Source: a virus
Length of the DNA stretch: 64,000 nucleotides
Reading direction: 5' to 3' (one strand)
Virus record (IMG/VR): IMGVR_UViG_3300024261_000009
Location: 1 to 64,000 of that record
Shown here: positions 8,545-17,165 of the stretch, piece after piece
How positions within the stretch are numbered: position 1 is the stretch's first letter
Layout: each line of letters starts with the position of its first letter
Made by a program: the position numbers and the translations under genes
The notes under the pieces: model-generated
Told to the model about the DNA's origin: nothing
What the model saw: only the letters and a program-made list of their open reading frames with translations
Database searches by the model: none

Positions 8545-8742
8545 ATGAAAAAGCCACCCACTATTACCATTCCCAGTGGAAGAAATTATCTAGAATACAT
8601 CTTGTCAGGGCTGATATCCAGCTTTAAGAAGGGGCGAAAGGTCGCTACTGTCGATGTGGTCAATATACATGCGAGAGCAGACTCCATGGACCGTCAGAAT
8701 GTTGTCTTAATACGTTCCGAGGAGGACCCCGATGCCCAGTAA
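8545..8742 (+). CDS. Small conserved-looking tail operon protein
   Basis: A 65-residue protein with ATG preceded by AAGGACGG. The start is basic (MKKPPTITIPSGRNYLEYIL) and the end acidic. Its 3' end overlaps the next gene by 11 bases and carries that gene's GAGGAGGA ribosome site, so the two are translationally coupled. I do not recognise it; its place between tape measure and baseplate genes suggests a small tail or baseplate assembly factor. Confidence 0.55.
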   Translation: MKKPPTITIPSGRNYLEYILSGLISSFKKGRKVATVDVVNIHARADSMDRQNVVLIRSEEDPDAQ

Positions 8743-9742
8743 GTTAGTAACTAAGGTCGGGGGAGTGTATAGCCCCAAACCCGCCACACTACCCAGGTAC
8801 TCTTCTCACCATGGGAGGGACATACTCGATAACCTTACCGTGGCAAGGATATACCTAACGGGTCTTTCTGAGGGGGGTATCTCGGGCAGTGACTTAGGTT
8901 TATCTACTGCGGGCTATAAAACTTTGACAGGCCTATTTTCTTTAAACGGGCAAGCTTCCAGGGCTTACGTGGGGTTTTTCTTAGAGTCTGTTACTGAAAG
9001 AAGCGAGGAAAAGGCACAGGTAACATCTCTTAACGGAGACCGCTTTGCTGCCTACTACCTAGGAGCCCAGCCCACCCAGTACGCGTTTAGGGGCAAGCTT
9101 CTAAATACTATGCATGACGACTGGAGCACTATTTTTTCTGAGCTTTATAGCAGCGTTTTCAGAGGGTCTGTCGTTGCCGCTCAGAGAAGGATGGTTCAAG
9201 TAGCTTACGGGGACAAGATAGTTACTGGGGCCATGTCGGGGTTTGAGCAGGTCATTGACTCCGGTAACGAGAGTGTAAGGCAGTTTAGCTTTTCTCTTTT
9301 GGTGTACCATGTTCTTCATACTAGCGAGCCAAATCAGGATAGGTTCTCCACAACCTTTTTGGGTGACGCTGCCAACTTCGAGTTGGTTGACGTACAATCT
9401 AGCACGGAGGACCCTAACTCCGTGGTTACCGCTTACGTGACGCCCCCGCCAAGACCCAGGAAACCCCGGAAGAGTAAAAAGACGCTGGCCTCTTGTTCCC
9501 CAAAGCACATAACGAACTCTAGGGGGGTCAAAACTTCGACCGGTAAAACGGAAGCCCAGGCGGAGAATATAAAGAAGTGCACTGCCGGGATAAAAACCTT
9601 GAAGGAGGCTCAGAGGTTGTACGCTGACAAAACCACGGCGCAGCCGCTTAAGCGCGCCCTCCTAGAATTAAACGGTACCCGCGGCTGGGCAGGTTCTGTA
9701 GCGTCTGTCAAAGCAGCCAAGGACAAGGAATCTACAAAGTAA
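8732..9742 (+). CDS. Baseplate or tail-tip structural protein (putative)
   Basis: A 336-residue protein with a strong ribosome site. Residues about 25-230 look like an alpha/beta virion domain (for example SAVFRG-like and FSFSLLVYHV strands). Residues 235-255 are a Pro/Lys/Arg linker (PPPRPRKPRKSKK), and the C-terminal 80 residues are Lys-rich and helical. Its place between the tape measure and the hub gene is where tail-proximal baseplate or LysM-type hub-binding proteins sit in contractile-tailed phages. No catalytic motif is visible. The assignment is positional. Confidence 0.55.
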   Translation: MPSKLVTKVGGVYSPKPATLPRYSSHHGRDILDNLTVARIYLTGLSEGGISGSDLGLSTAGYKTLTGLFSLNGQASRAYVGFFLESVTERSEEKAQVTSLNGDRFAAYYLGAQPTQYAFRGKLLNTMHDDWSTIFSELYSSVFRGSVVAAQRRMVQVAYGDKIVTGAMSGFEQVIDSGNESVRQFSFSLLVYHVLHTSEPNQDRFSTTFLGDAANFELVDVQSSTEDPNSVVTAYVTPPPRPRKPRKSKKTLASCSPKHITNSRGVKTSTGKTEAQAENIKKCTAGIKTLKEAQRLYADKTTAQPLKRALLELNGTRGWAGSVASVKAAKDKESTK

Positions 9743-9767
9743 GTAGTACCAGGAAGTAGGACCCAAA

Positions 9768-10673
9768 ATGCCCCAGGATTTCATACCGCCACTAATTTAC
9801 TCCGAGTCCCCCCTAGACGGGGACACTCGCGTCGGCAGAGCTTCCGGAATCCATCTCAAGTGTACGGACACGGGAACGTCGGACGCGGAGTTGGATCCCT
9901 CTACTCTGAGGGTCTCTGTCCATTACCGTCCTGAAGACGAAGCCCTCGTTAACCAGCCTTGGCCCCAGGTTGTGGTGTACGAGAACCAGGCTTTCCTTAA
10001 TACTGTCTGGAGCAACTCCTCCACGATAGACTTTAGGCCCTCACTGCCAGACATACCTACAGATATTGATCTTTTTCTTAGAAGAGATACTCTTGCCCCC
10101 TTTGGGCAAAGAATACGTGTAAGAGTTACCGTAGCTGACAAAGCTAATAACTCATCAACTCGGGAAATGAGTTACGGGTTCGTGGAGAACAAGATTTACT
10201 CTGGAGATGACCCCCATCCGCTAGAAGAGACCTTACTGGACACCTTTGGTGTACCCGAGATTGATGACTACATACTACTATTGTACACTTCTCTTATAGA
10301 CCCCACGGGGTTAGACGCCAATAAGATACCCTACTTAGCCACTAGAAGAGCGCTAGGTATACTCAGTGTGTTAAACATGAAGGCGGCTTTGCTAGGTCTT
10401 TTTGATGTAGACGAGTCTCTTATGAACCACAAGGTGGAAAATGCATTGTCCCTAAACGAGGTACTGGTCTCCCCGGAGATACTGAGATCCTCGTATGAGA
10501 ACTTAAGGTCCTTCCTGCTAAGGCGTTCTGATTTATGCCCCAATGGCTACCTTGAGTTTGCTAATAACAGTATATTAAGTACGAAACCACAAACGGTCCT
10601 CGGAGCTTACATAACCCTATGGTTAGTGTTGTGCGCCTACAGGATCTCAAGGGAGACAGTAAGTGCTGGGTGA
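9768..10673 (+). CDS. Putative baseplate protein with N-terminal beta-sandwich
   Basis: A 301-residue protein preceded by AGGAAGTAGGA. Residues 1-145 read as an Ig or cadherin-like sandwich (PLIYSESPLDGDTRVGR, then IRVRVTVADKANNSSTREMSYGF). The second half is helical with no recognised motif. It overlaps the start of the large hub-like protein by 11 bases, so the two are coupled. Most likely a structural component of the baseplate; the exact role is unknown. Confidence 0.55.
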   Translation: MPQDFIPPLIYSESPLDGDTRVGRASGIHLKCTDTGTSDAELDPSTLRVSVHYRPEDEALVNQPWPQVVVYENQAFLNTVWSNSSTIDFRPSLPDIPTDIDLFLRRDTLAPFGQRIRVRVTVADKANNSSTREMSYGFVENKIYSGDDPHPLEETLLDTFGVPEIDDYILLLYTSLIDPTGLDANKIPYLATRRALGILSVLNMKAALLGLFDVDESLMNHKVENALSLNEVLVSPEILRSSYENLRSFLLRRSDLCPNGYLEFANNSILSTKPQTVLGAYITLWLVLCAYRISRETVSAG

Positions 10674-13600
10674 TATTTTTCCAGCGCGGTTCCTCGTTTA
10701 TTTAAACGGAGTCCGTGTCCCCGCTTCCGCTGTCCAAGTGTCTTACCGGGCGGGAGACATAATGCAAGGTTCCGTCAGCCTGCCTCCCCATAAGCATCTG
10801 GCTAGGATGGGCGCTGAGGATAGACTCCAAGTGGCTGTGTTCTACCTGGACGTAAACCAGGGAGAGGGAACTCCTCAGGACCACCAGTGGAGCCTCTTGT
10901 GTGAGGGCGAGGTAACCGGGTGGCACTATTCCTCTAACCACTCCAGTGGGAGGCAGCTCCAACTAGTTTTTAGAAGCCACTTAGCCATACTCCATGAGCT
11001 GTACTTATACATGCTCTCGGGCGACACTGCAGCCAGGGGCAAGAGAGCTAAGTCTGATAGAAATTACCCAAACCAACTTAAGTTAAGGGGTAAGTACCCG
11101 GACCAGCTCTTTACTCAAGGCCTTAGTGGTAAAGGTAGTATTACTAGGCCCTTTGATATCATTGAGAACATTCTATACGCAGTCCTTGGTCAGCACCGAG
11201 AGAAGGGGCAGTCCTCAAAGGCAAAGAGTTCTGGAGGCCCCTCTGCTGCTAGTATAGATAAAAAGTTAAAGGAATTGAAAAAAGAGCAGGAGCTTAATGA
11301 TGGGCTCCTGATAAATTATCAGACTTCCGGAGACCCGGTTGATCCAATACTCTTCCAGACTACATTAGATGCTAACGAGTCAATAGCTGCCGAGATGGCA
11401 AAGTTGCGCTCTCAGAGAGCGGCTAGGATTAATCAAGCTACCCACGGAGGGGAGTTCGACAGACTCAAGAAAAACAGAGTTCTGAGAAGAGAGCGCCAGA
11501 TAAAAGCTAGAGCGAATTATCTCTTTGCATTGGATACCAACCCTTACGGTAATCTTGCTGATAAGGAAAAGGAGGTAAGGGCGGAAATAGAAGATAAGGA
11601 CAAGAAGTCTGCGTCTGAACTTCTTTCCTTTTATAAGTCTAAGAATCTAATTGGGAACTTCGCCCCTTCGGGCAAGTCCCTTGAGCAGCTTGAGGAGAGA
11701 CTCCTTACGCTTCAGGCTAAGAAAAACGTGTCACGCCGCGGTTTTCTGAGCAAGTCTGTAGCACAGACTGGGTTTTTCTCTAGGTACATGAGACTGACGA
11801 GATTCCTGGAGAAATGGATGGCCTCGCCCTACCTTGAGGGAAGACCCCGGGCTAAAGACCCTCTATCGGGCAAAATGGGAGGCGGGGTTTTCCCCATACT
11901 AAACGCCAGCAAGTCTAGAAAAGTTTTTAGAGCTCTGGCGAAACATTCCGGAATAAAGTACGGGCCTCAGGCAACTACCTTCAATCTAATCGCGGGGATA
12001 TTTGGGTCTTTATTCTACGAGGTGTCGGAGGTTTCTTCCCCGCCAGCTTTGGCGCTAGATAAGTATGGTCTCCCGAAGAGTTCCTTCTACAAAAGAGCTT
12101 CAAAGAACCCCGATACAGGTGCCTCTTCCCAGTTCGACCAGACTGAAAACGGCTACGTAAAGTGGGCGTTTGACCTGGCTAAAGCCAAGGAAAGACTGAG
12201 TTTGGGGACGTACCTTACTAAGCCTATCTCACCCTTTTCCCTACCTCCGAGCTGCAATGTCGTGTTCCCCTCTATGTGGACAGCATACTCTATTGGGGAA
12301 AACTATACGGGCCACCCTACTCGAGTGTATTATAATAGGAAGGGTGAGCTAAAAAAGCTTAGTTTAGGATCTAGTCTGCCCGGCTACTCTTACGATTCCG
12401 CTAGGGTAGGTTTCCCTGCAGTAGTAGAGCGGCACGTCCAAGACGCTAGTTCAGGAGTCAACGATCTAGAGCTCCTCGTGTTCCCGGAGGAGTACTACCG
12501 AGGACCGATGCCCGCGCTAAAAGACGCTCCTCTAATGCTCTCCAGTATTCAAAGTGTGGCTAACTCTGCTCGTTTTGGTAGGGGAGAGTTTAAAAGGGAA
12601 GACACGCCTGCTATTCAGGGAGGAACTAGGACTTCCAACAACCCCGTATACGCAGAAACAATGGCCTTCTCCTTAAAAGCTATCGAGAGAGCCAATAAAA
12701 GGGGACACTCCATGCAGGCCCTTTACTTCCTGCTGGCTGCGCAGGAGTACTATAACTCCAAGTATGTTGGGAGAAACGGTAGGGTGGAGATGCTCTTTAA
12801 CCCTTACATACTCTGCAACCACCCCCTAGCGGTCTTTGATAGTTCTGACAAGGGTGTTCATATGTTGGGACGCGTTGCCGAAGTGCAACACTCCCTTTCT
12901 GCAGACGGGTTCGGGACCTCAGTTAGTTTCACACACGGAAGAACTTTTGAGGAGATGTTCACGCAGATGTACGCTGATGGGCCGGGTCTAGACATGTCCC
13001 CTATGAGTCCTATTTCTGAGGAAAGAGATCTCCTCCAGTACATTCCCCAAGCCAATGCTTACTATACTCAGCTATTCTACCAAGATTCCTTGAATGACAA
13101 TGATTCGGATTCCGACATTCTTGACTATAGTGCCAACAACCACGACGAAACTAGGGCAGGCGTCGGGGTTTTTGATTACCGACAGTGGTTGGGCTGGGAC
13201 ACCGAAGCGGGTCCTGATAACGATAGGATCGTTAACCGACCCGATGCAGGAACAGAAATTGACTTACCTTCCGCTACGTATAACCCCCCACACATGGGAC
13301 TTATGCTTCACACTTCAGTAGCCCCACTAAGCAGGTCCACCCTTTTGTTTAGTAGCGCTGAGTACGCATTTCGGTTTGTAGCACGTCCTGTTTGCTCATT
13401 AGAGCAGTACATAGATCTATACGGCGTAGCTGGCCGGGGCGACTCCAATGCTGACCCGATAGGGCGAGGGCGAGGTATTCGAGTCAGAGTCCGTAAAGAG
13501 GACGGGCTGGAGCCTCTCTACTACGACATTATCAGACAGTTTGTTGGGGGGCCCGGTGTTGAGCCGGGGAGTAAGATTTCAGATGCTATAGCGGACCCAA

Positions 13601-13806
13601 GCAACCCAGATAAGGAACCGCTAGTCTTGACTGTCGTTTCAGAAGATTCCTTGGACTTGTTATTTTCAGAGGTTGCTGTAGGTCAAAAGGCACTTTTTCA
13701 GGACCTTCCGGACTCTAGGAGGGACTGGCAGCGTTTGCTTTTAGCGTACCTAAGAATAGTAGACGGTGACGGAGAACCAGGCACCCTGGCCCCTCCCTTG
13801 GAGTAG
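10663..13806 (+). CDS. Large tail hub-like protein
   Basis: A 1047-residue protein starting at GTG with AAGGGAGA upstream. The N-terminal 120 residues (FPARFLVYLNGVRVPASAVQVSYRAG... and a CEGEVTGWHYSS strand pair) resemble the first barrel of phage hub proteins of the gp27/gpD type, which join tube to central spike. Residues about 195-370 are Lys/Glu-rich and helical, probably an inserted coiled coil. A further beta-rich region near residues 690-760 could be the second barrel. No lysozyme or peptidase motif was seen. Position between the tape measure and gp25/J-like genes supports a hub. Confidence 0.62.
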   Translation: MLGDIFPARFLVYLNGVRVPASAVQVSYRAGDIMQGSVSLPPHKHLARMGAEDRLQVAVFYLDVNQGEGTPQDHQWSLLCEGEVTGWHYSSNHSSGRQLQLVFRSHLAILHELYLYMLSGDTAARGKRAKSDRNYPNQLKLRGKYPDQLFTQGLSGKGSITRPFDIIENILYAVLGQHREKGQSSKAKSSGGPSAASIDKKLKELKKEQELNDGLLINYQTSGDPVDPILFQTTLDANESIAAEMAKLRSQRAARINQATHGGEFDRLKKNRVLRRERQIKARANYLFALDTNPYGNLADKEKEVRAEIEDKDKKSASELLSFYKSKNLIGNFAPSGKSLEQLEERLLTLQAKKNVSRRGFLSKSVAQTGFFSRYMRLTRFLEKWMASPYLEGRPRAKDPLSGKMGGGVFPILNASKSRKVFRALAKHSGIKYGPQATTFNLIAGIFGSLFYEVSEVSSPPALALDKYGLPKSSFYKRASKNPDTGASSQFDQTENGYVKWAFDLAKAKERLSLGTYLTKPISPFSLPPSCNVVFPSMWTAYSIGENYTGHPTRVYYNRKGELKKLSLGSSLPGYSYDSARVGFPAVVERHVQDASSGVNDLELLVFPEEYYRGPMPALKDAPLMLSSIQSVANSARFGRGEFKREDTPAIQGGTRTSNNPVYAETMAFSLKAIERANKRGHSMQALYFLLAAQEYYNSKYVGRNGRVEMLFNPYILCNHPLAVFDSSDKGVHMLGRVAEVQHSLSADGFGTSVSFTHGRTFEEMFTQMYADGPGLDMSPMSPISEERDLLQYIPQANAYYTQLFYQDSLNDNDSDSDILDYSANNHDETRAGVGVFDYRQWLGWDTEAGPDNDRIVNRPDAGTEIDLPSATYNPPHMGLMLHTSVAPLSRSTLLFSSAEYAFRFVARPVCSLEQYIDLYGVAGRGDSNADPIGRGRGIRVRVRKEDGLEPLYYDIIRQFVGGPGVEPGSKISDAIADPSNPDKEPLVLTVVSEDSLDLLFSEVAVGQKALFQDLPDSRRDWQRLLLAYLRIVDGDGEPGTLAPPLE

Positions 13807-13809
13807 GAA

Positions 13810-14514
13810 ATGAATGACATAAAGAAAAAAGATGCCCTCATGTGGAGTACATGGAGAAGTGATCCCTCAAGGGAAAACTTATCAGCCCTTCTAGGCCAGG
13901 TTAACCCTATACTCCAGAAAGAGGTTAACAGGTGGTCCGGTGGGTCGGTATCTTCCCCGGTTCTAAACGTAAACGCTAAGAAGCTCGCTATCCAGGCCTT
14001 CGAGACGTTTGACCCAAACAAGTCCGCCCTAAATACGCACGTAACAAACAATCTCAAGGGGCTCTCCAGAGACCCCTACACCTATGTAAATCCAGCTCGA
14101 ATGCCAGAGCATAGGCAGATAAAGTTTAAAACTTTTACTGACTCTGAGGAGCGCCTCCTAGACACCCTAGGCCGACAGCCCACTGCTCAGGAGATGTCTC
14201 GAGATCTGCGGTGGAGTCTTGCGGAAGTTTCCCGATTCCGGTCTGAATTGCGGAGTGAGTTTTCTACTAGCCAACCAACACCGGCAGCTTTCGACTCGGT
14301 TGACAGGACCGGAGGCGTACTAGCCTACGTTTACCATGATTTGCCCGATGTGGACAAATTGGTGCTAGAACACTCAACAGGTTACGGAGGGGCTACCATA
14401 CTCCCCGCCAAGGACCTAACCAGTTTAACGGGACTCTCCCAGGGCCAGATATCCCACAGCAAGAGAAGAATAAGAAAAGCAATAGAGTCTGTGTCCGGCT
14501 TGGGGGGGTCTTAG
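13810..14514 (+). CDS. Sigma-70-like protein inside the baseplate operon
   Basis: A 234-residue protein. Residues about 55-100 (KKLAIQAFETFDPNKSALNTHVTNNLKGL) match the end of sigma region 2 in style. ARMPEHRQIKFKTF followed by LGRQPTAQEMSRDLRWSLAEVSRF (about 120-150) matches region 3. LTGLSQGQISHSKRRIRKAIE at the C-terminus reads as a region 4 HTH. The first part of region 2 is poorly conserved, so it may be a specialised or degenerate sigma. It sits three bases after the hub gene. A role in late transcription, or a virion-borne factor, is inference. Confidence 0.68.
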   Translation: MNDIKKKDALMWSTWRSDPSRENLSALLGQVNPILQKEVNRWSGGSVSSPVLNVNAKKLAIQAFETFDPNKSALNTHVTNNLKGLSRDPYTYVNPARMPEHRQIKFKTFTDSEERLLDTLGRQPTAQEMSRDLRWSLAEVSRFRSELRSEFSTSQPTPAAFDSVDRTGGVLAYVYHDLPDVDKLVLEHSTGYGGATILPAKDLTSLTGLSQGQISHSKRRIRKAIESVSGLGGS

Positions 14515-14985
14515 GTGGCGTCTGCAGTACAGTCGGACGGGTTGCTGGCGTTTAATAATGCGGTGGATGTAATAAACGCTCATTATGCCAAAGTAATGTT
14601 ACATTACAACTCGGATAGACACTACTCTTTGTATAAAGAAGACCTTAAAGCTTTATTTAGGGCTATAGACTTGCTTGAGGGGATGGTACGGACAGCCGTG
14701 TCCTCAGAAAGTATTGAGGAGGCTATACATATGAAGAAAATGTACGCTTCCATAGCCTCTGTTAGGAGAGCTCTCGTGCTCAGGAACGTTACGCGTGAAG
14801 AAGAGTGGGCACACGCAGAAGAGAGTGCGGAGAAGGAAGATGTACGTAGACGCCTTGTGTGGGCTCACGCTTCAGATTCTTATAAAGCCTCTCTTGGAAA
14901 CCTTTCCGAGGAGAATGCTCCTGAAGACGGGAGGGACTCGATGCCCACGGTTAATTTCGATACCGGGGCGGTAGAGGGGGACTAG
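14515..14985 (+). CDS. Helical protein of the baseplate operon, unknown
   Basis: A 156-residue protein whose GTG immediately follows the preceding stop codon. It is predicted to be mainly helical (residues 8-130, with many Ala, Glu and Arg) with an acidic C-terminus. No motif is recognised. It lies between the sigma-like protein and the gp25-like gene with one-base spacing, so it is part of the same transcript. A chaperone or small baseplate assembly factor would fit. Confidence 0.55.
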   Translation: MASAVQSDGLLAFNNAVDVINAHYAKVMLHYNSDRHYSLYKEDLKALFRAIDLLEGMVRTAVSSESIEEAIHMKKMYASIASVRRALVLRNVTREEEWAHAEESAEKEDVRRRLVWAHASDSYKASLGNLSEENAPEDGRDSMPTVNFDTGAVEGD

Positions 14986-14986
14986 C

Positions 14987-15415
14987 GTGGTTAAGGTCGA
15001 TATTCTTGTATACACAGACGGCTCAGGGAAGGACCCTTCCTTTATACTGGGTGAGGGTGATAATCCTTTGTTGCTGTCCTCTTCAGGGATTCAGGTGTTA
15101 GCGGGCAGAGTTATGCGGGAATTACTGACTCGTAAGGGCTCTAGTTTAACCAAGCCTAACCAGGGTTCGATTCTCGCAACGCTATCAGGACAACTTTTTG
15201 ATAAGAATTCTATTAGGTCGGACGTGGCTAGGTCTATTATATCTGTGTCTGAATCTATAAAGCGAAGTCAGGTGGGAAAGGCCATACCAGATTCTGAGCT
15301 CCTAGCTAGGTTGGAGGTCGTATCTATCGAAACGCCCACTCCGGATAGCTTAGTTGTTAGGATTCTTATTGTGAGTTTATCTGGAGAACAGGTACTAAGT
15401 ACCGTAGGAGTTTAG
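14987..15415 (+). CDS. gp25-like baseplate wedge protein (putative)
   Basis: A 142-residue protein starting at GTG. Length and order (directly before the J-like gene) match the gp25/W family, which nucleates sheath attachment in contractile tails. Residues 28-70 (SSSGIQVLAGRVMRELLTRKGSSLTK and the following LATLSG) resemble the family's helix and loop before its conserved Gly-rich turn. A C-terminal beta strand pair follows (DSLVVRILIVSLSG). The match is by context and general shape; the usual EPR motif is not evident. Confidence 0.5.
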   Translation: MVKVDILVYTDGSGKDPSFILGEGDNPLLLSSSGIQVLAGRVMRELLTRKGSSLTKPNQGSILATLSGQLFDKNSIRSDVARSIISVSESIKRSQVGKAIPDSELLARLEVVSIETPTPDSLVVRILIVSLSGEQVLSTVGV

Positions 15416-15416
15416 T

Positions 15417-17165
15417 GTGGCTAATATTGATATAGACATAGAAGAAGTCAAAAAAGCAGAGCTCCTAATCCAGTCTTTTCTTATGGATAAGCTGCCCGAG
15501 GCAAACTTCCGGGAAGGGACTCATCTCCACGATATAGTTGTTCGAGCGTTCGCCGCTGTATACGCACTTATAAAGTCGGAAGTAACTGAGGTTAGGTCAC
15601 GGCAATCTCTTCTCAAACTAGAGTCTCTATCTGACATAGCTTCGGATGAGGTGGTTGACGAAATTGCGTCGAACTGGTTTTTAACCAGGAAGACCGGTTC
15701 AAACGCTATGGGCACACTAACGGTCCACGTATCCGCAACGATAACTCAGGGGGTTTCCGTCGTAGTCCCCGAGAGTGCGGAGTTCATTTACACCAACGGA
15801 ATCTCTTATTTTCTTAATTCTGAACAGGACATGGTTTTCTCTAGGCAGGATATGACCCCAGTGTATACTGGAGGCGAGGAACCCTCCAGCTACCATTTCT
15901 TAATACCTGTTATAGCAGAGCTCCCGGGAGTCGCCGGGGAGTCCGCTTCCGGGGTATTCGAGTCATTTTCCTCCTTTGGAGATGGGCTGATAACCTCTGT
16001 TGAAGCAACAAGTGCCTTGACAGTATCGAGTGCGGATGAAACTAACGCGGAGCTAATTGCGCGAGCAAAAACGGCTGTAACTTCTAGGGGAACGGTTAGT
16101 GCTCGCGCTATTGACACCGTTCTTAGGGACGAGGTTCCTGACGTTCAGGAGGTAGTCGTAGTTGGGTCCGGAGATACGGAGATGTACCGGGACTATATAA
16201 CGGATGTCTCATCGGGCTTTTCGATACATGTTTTAGGACATGTAAATGTGTACGCTCACCTGCCCTTGGCACCAATAGCTATATACCCTCAAGCAAGCTC
16301 TATAGTACTATCGGGACTAACCTCTTTGGTGGTAGACGCCTCAAAAGTGTCTGATTTTCCTTTTATGAGGCTGAGGTCTGTTAGGAGCACTCACACCGAT
16401 GACCTAGGGGTTGAGGTAGTCTCTACTCTCGAGAGGGTGTCTTTCTTTAGTTACACGGATGCCTCCACGAACCAGGTTGTCTACAAGAAAGTAACGGGAG
16501 ACCTGAGTTCAACCTACGAGGATTACACGTTGGTGGCTGACCAAACGGAACCTGTTTTGGTAGAGGGTGAGTATTCAGTATCTTACACCGAACCCCTAAC
16601 GGCCTTTACCGCCGAAGAAGGGTTCCGTATAAACGTTCCCTCCTTGGGTTTCGATAGAATGCTTAGAATTGAGTACCAGGGTTTGTCCGGCCTGTCCTCG
16701 GCGGATTCCGTTCTCCAGGATCGGCAGAGAAGAACCGTTTCAAGCAACGTTAGGTCCTATGGGTTTTACCCCCTCACAGTTTCTATGCACATTAAGTACT
16801 ATGCATCGCCGGACGCTCTTGGAGATTTCCCGGTGGCTCTTGCGGTCTCAAGTCTAGCTACTTTCGTAAACACTTTCCCTCGAGAGAGAGCCTTAAGGGT
16901 AGGGGATATTATCCAGCATTTTCTTACAACGTTTTCCTCGTATGTTAACGGAGTAGGTCTTCCTACGGAGGTTAGGTACCACTTAGAGGGACCCGACGGT
17001 AAAGTTTCCGCCTTCAAGACCAACGACGTAATCTCTGTTACGAACCCTGCCCTTCTCGTCTCTCCGAACACGTACCCCTCAACAACTAGGATACCTCAAC
17101 AGGTCAGTGACAGGACTGTACGCCCTATTACTTTCGAGAACCTAGTTACCTTCGAGGAGATTTAG
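15417..17165 (+). CDS. Baseplate J-like wedge protein
   Basis: A 582-residue protein of the baseplate J/gp6 type. Features seen are an N-terminal helical part with GTHLHDIVVRAFA, a central sandwich (ITQGVSVVVPESAEF; FLIPVIAELPGVAGES), then the family's typical helix SADETNAELIARAKTAVTSR followed by TVSARAIDTVLRDEVPDVQEVVVVGSGD. J-like proteins form the wedge ring of contractile baseplates. It starts two bases after the gp25-like gene and abuts the next wedge gene with no gap. Confidence 0.85.
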   Translation: MANIDIDIEEVKKAELLIQSFLMDKLPEANFREGTHLHDIVVRAFAAVYALIKSEVTEVRSRQSLLKLESLSDIASDEVVDEIASNWFLTRKTGSNAMGTLTVHVSATITQGVSVVVPESAEFIYTNGISYFLNSEQDMVFSRQDMTPVYTGGEEPSSYHFLIPVIAELPGVAGESASGVFESFSSFGDGLITSVEATSALTVSSADETNAELIARAKTAVTSRGTVSARAIDTVLRDEVPDVQEVVVVGSGDTEMYRDYITDVSSGFSIHVLGHVNVYAHLPLAPIAIYPQASSIVLSGLTSLVVDASKVSDFPFMRLRSVRSTHTDDLGVEVVSTLERVSFFSYTDASTNQVVYKKVTGDLSSTYEDYTLVADQTEPVLVEGEYSVSYTEPLTAFTAEEGFRINVPSLGFDRMLRIEYQGLSGLSSADSVLQDRQRRTVSSNVRSYGFYPLTVSMHIKYYASPDALGDFPVALAVSSLATFVNTFPRERALRVGDIIQHFLTTFSSYVNGVGLPTEVRYHLEGPDGKVSAFKTNDVISVTNPALLVSPNTYPSTTRIPQQVSDRTVRPITFENLVTFEEI

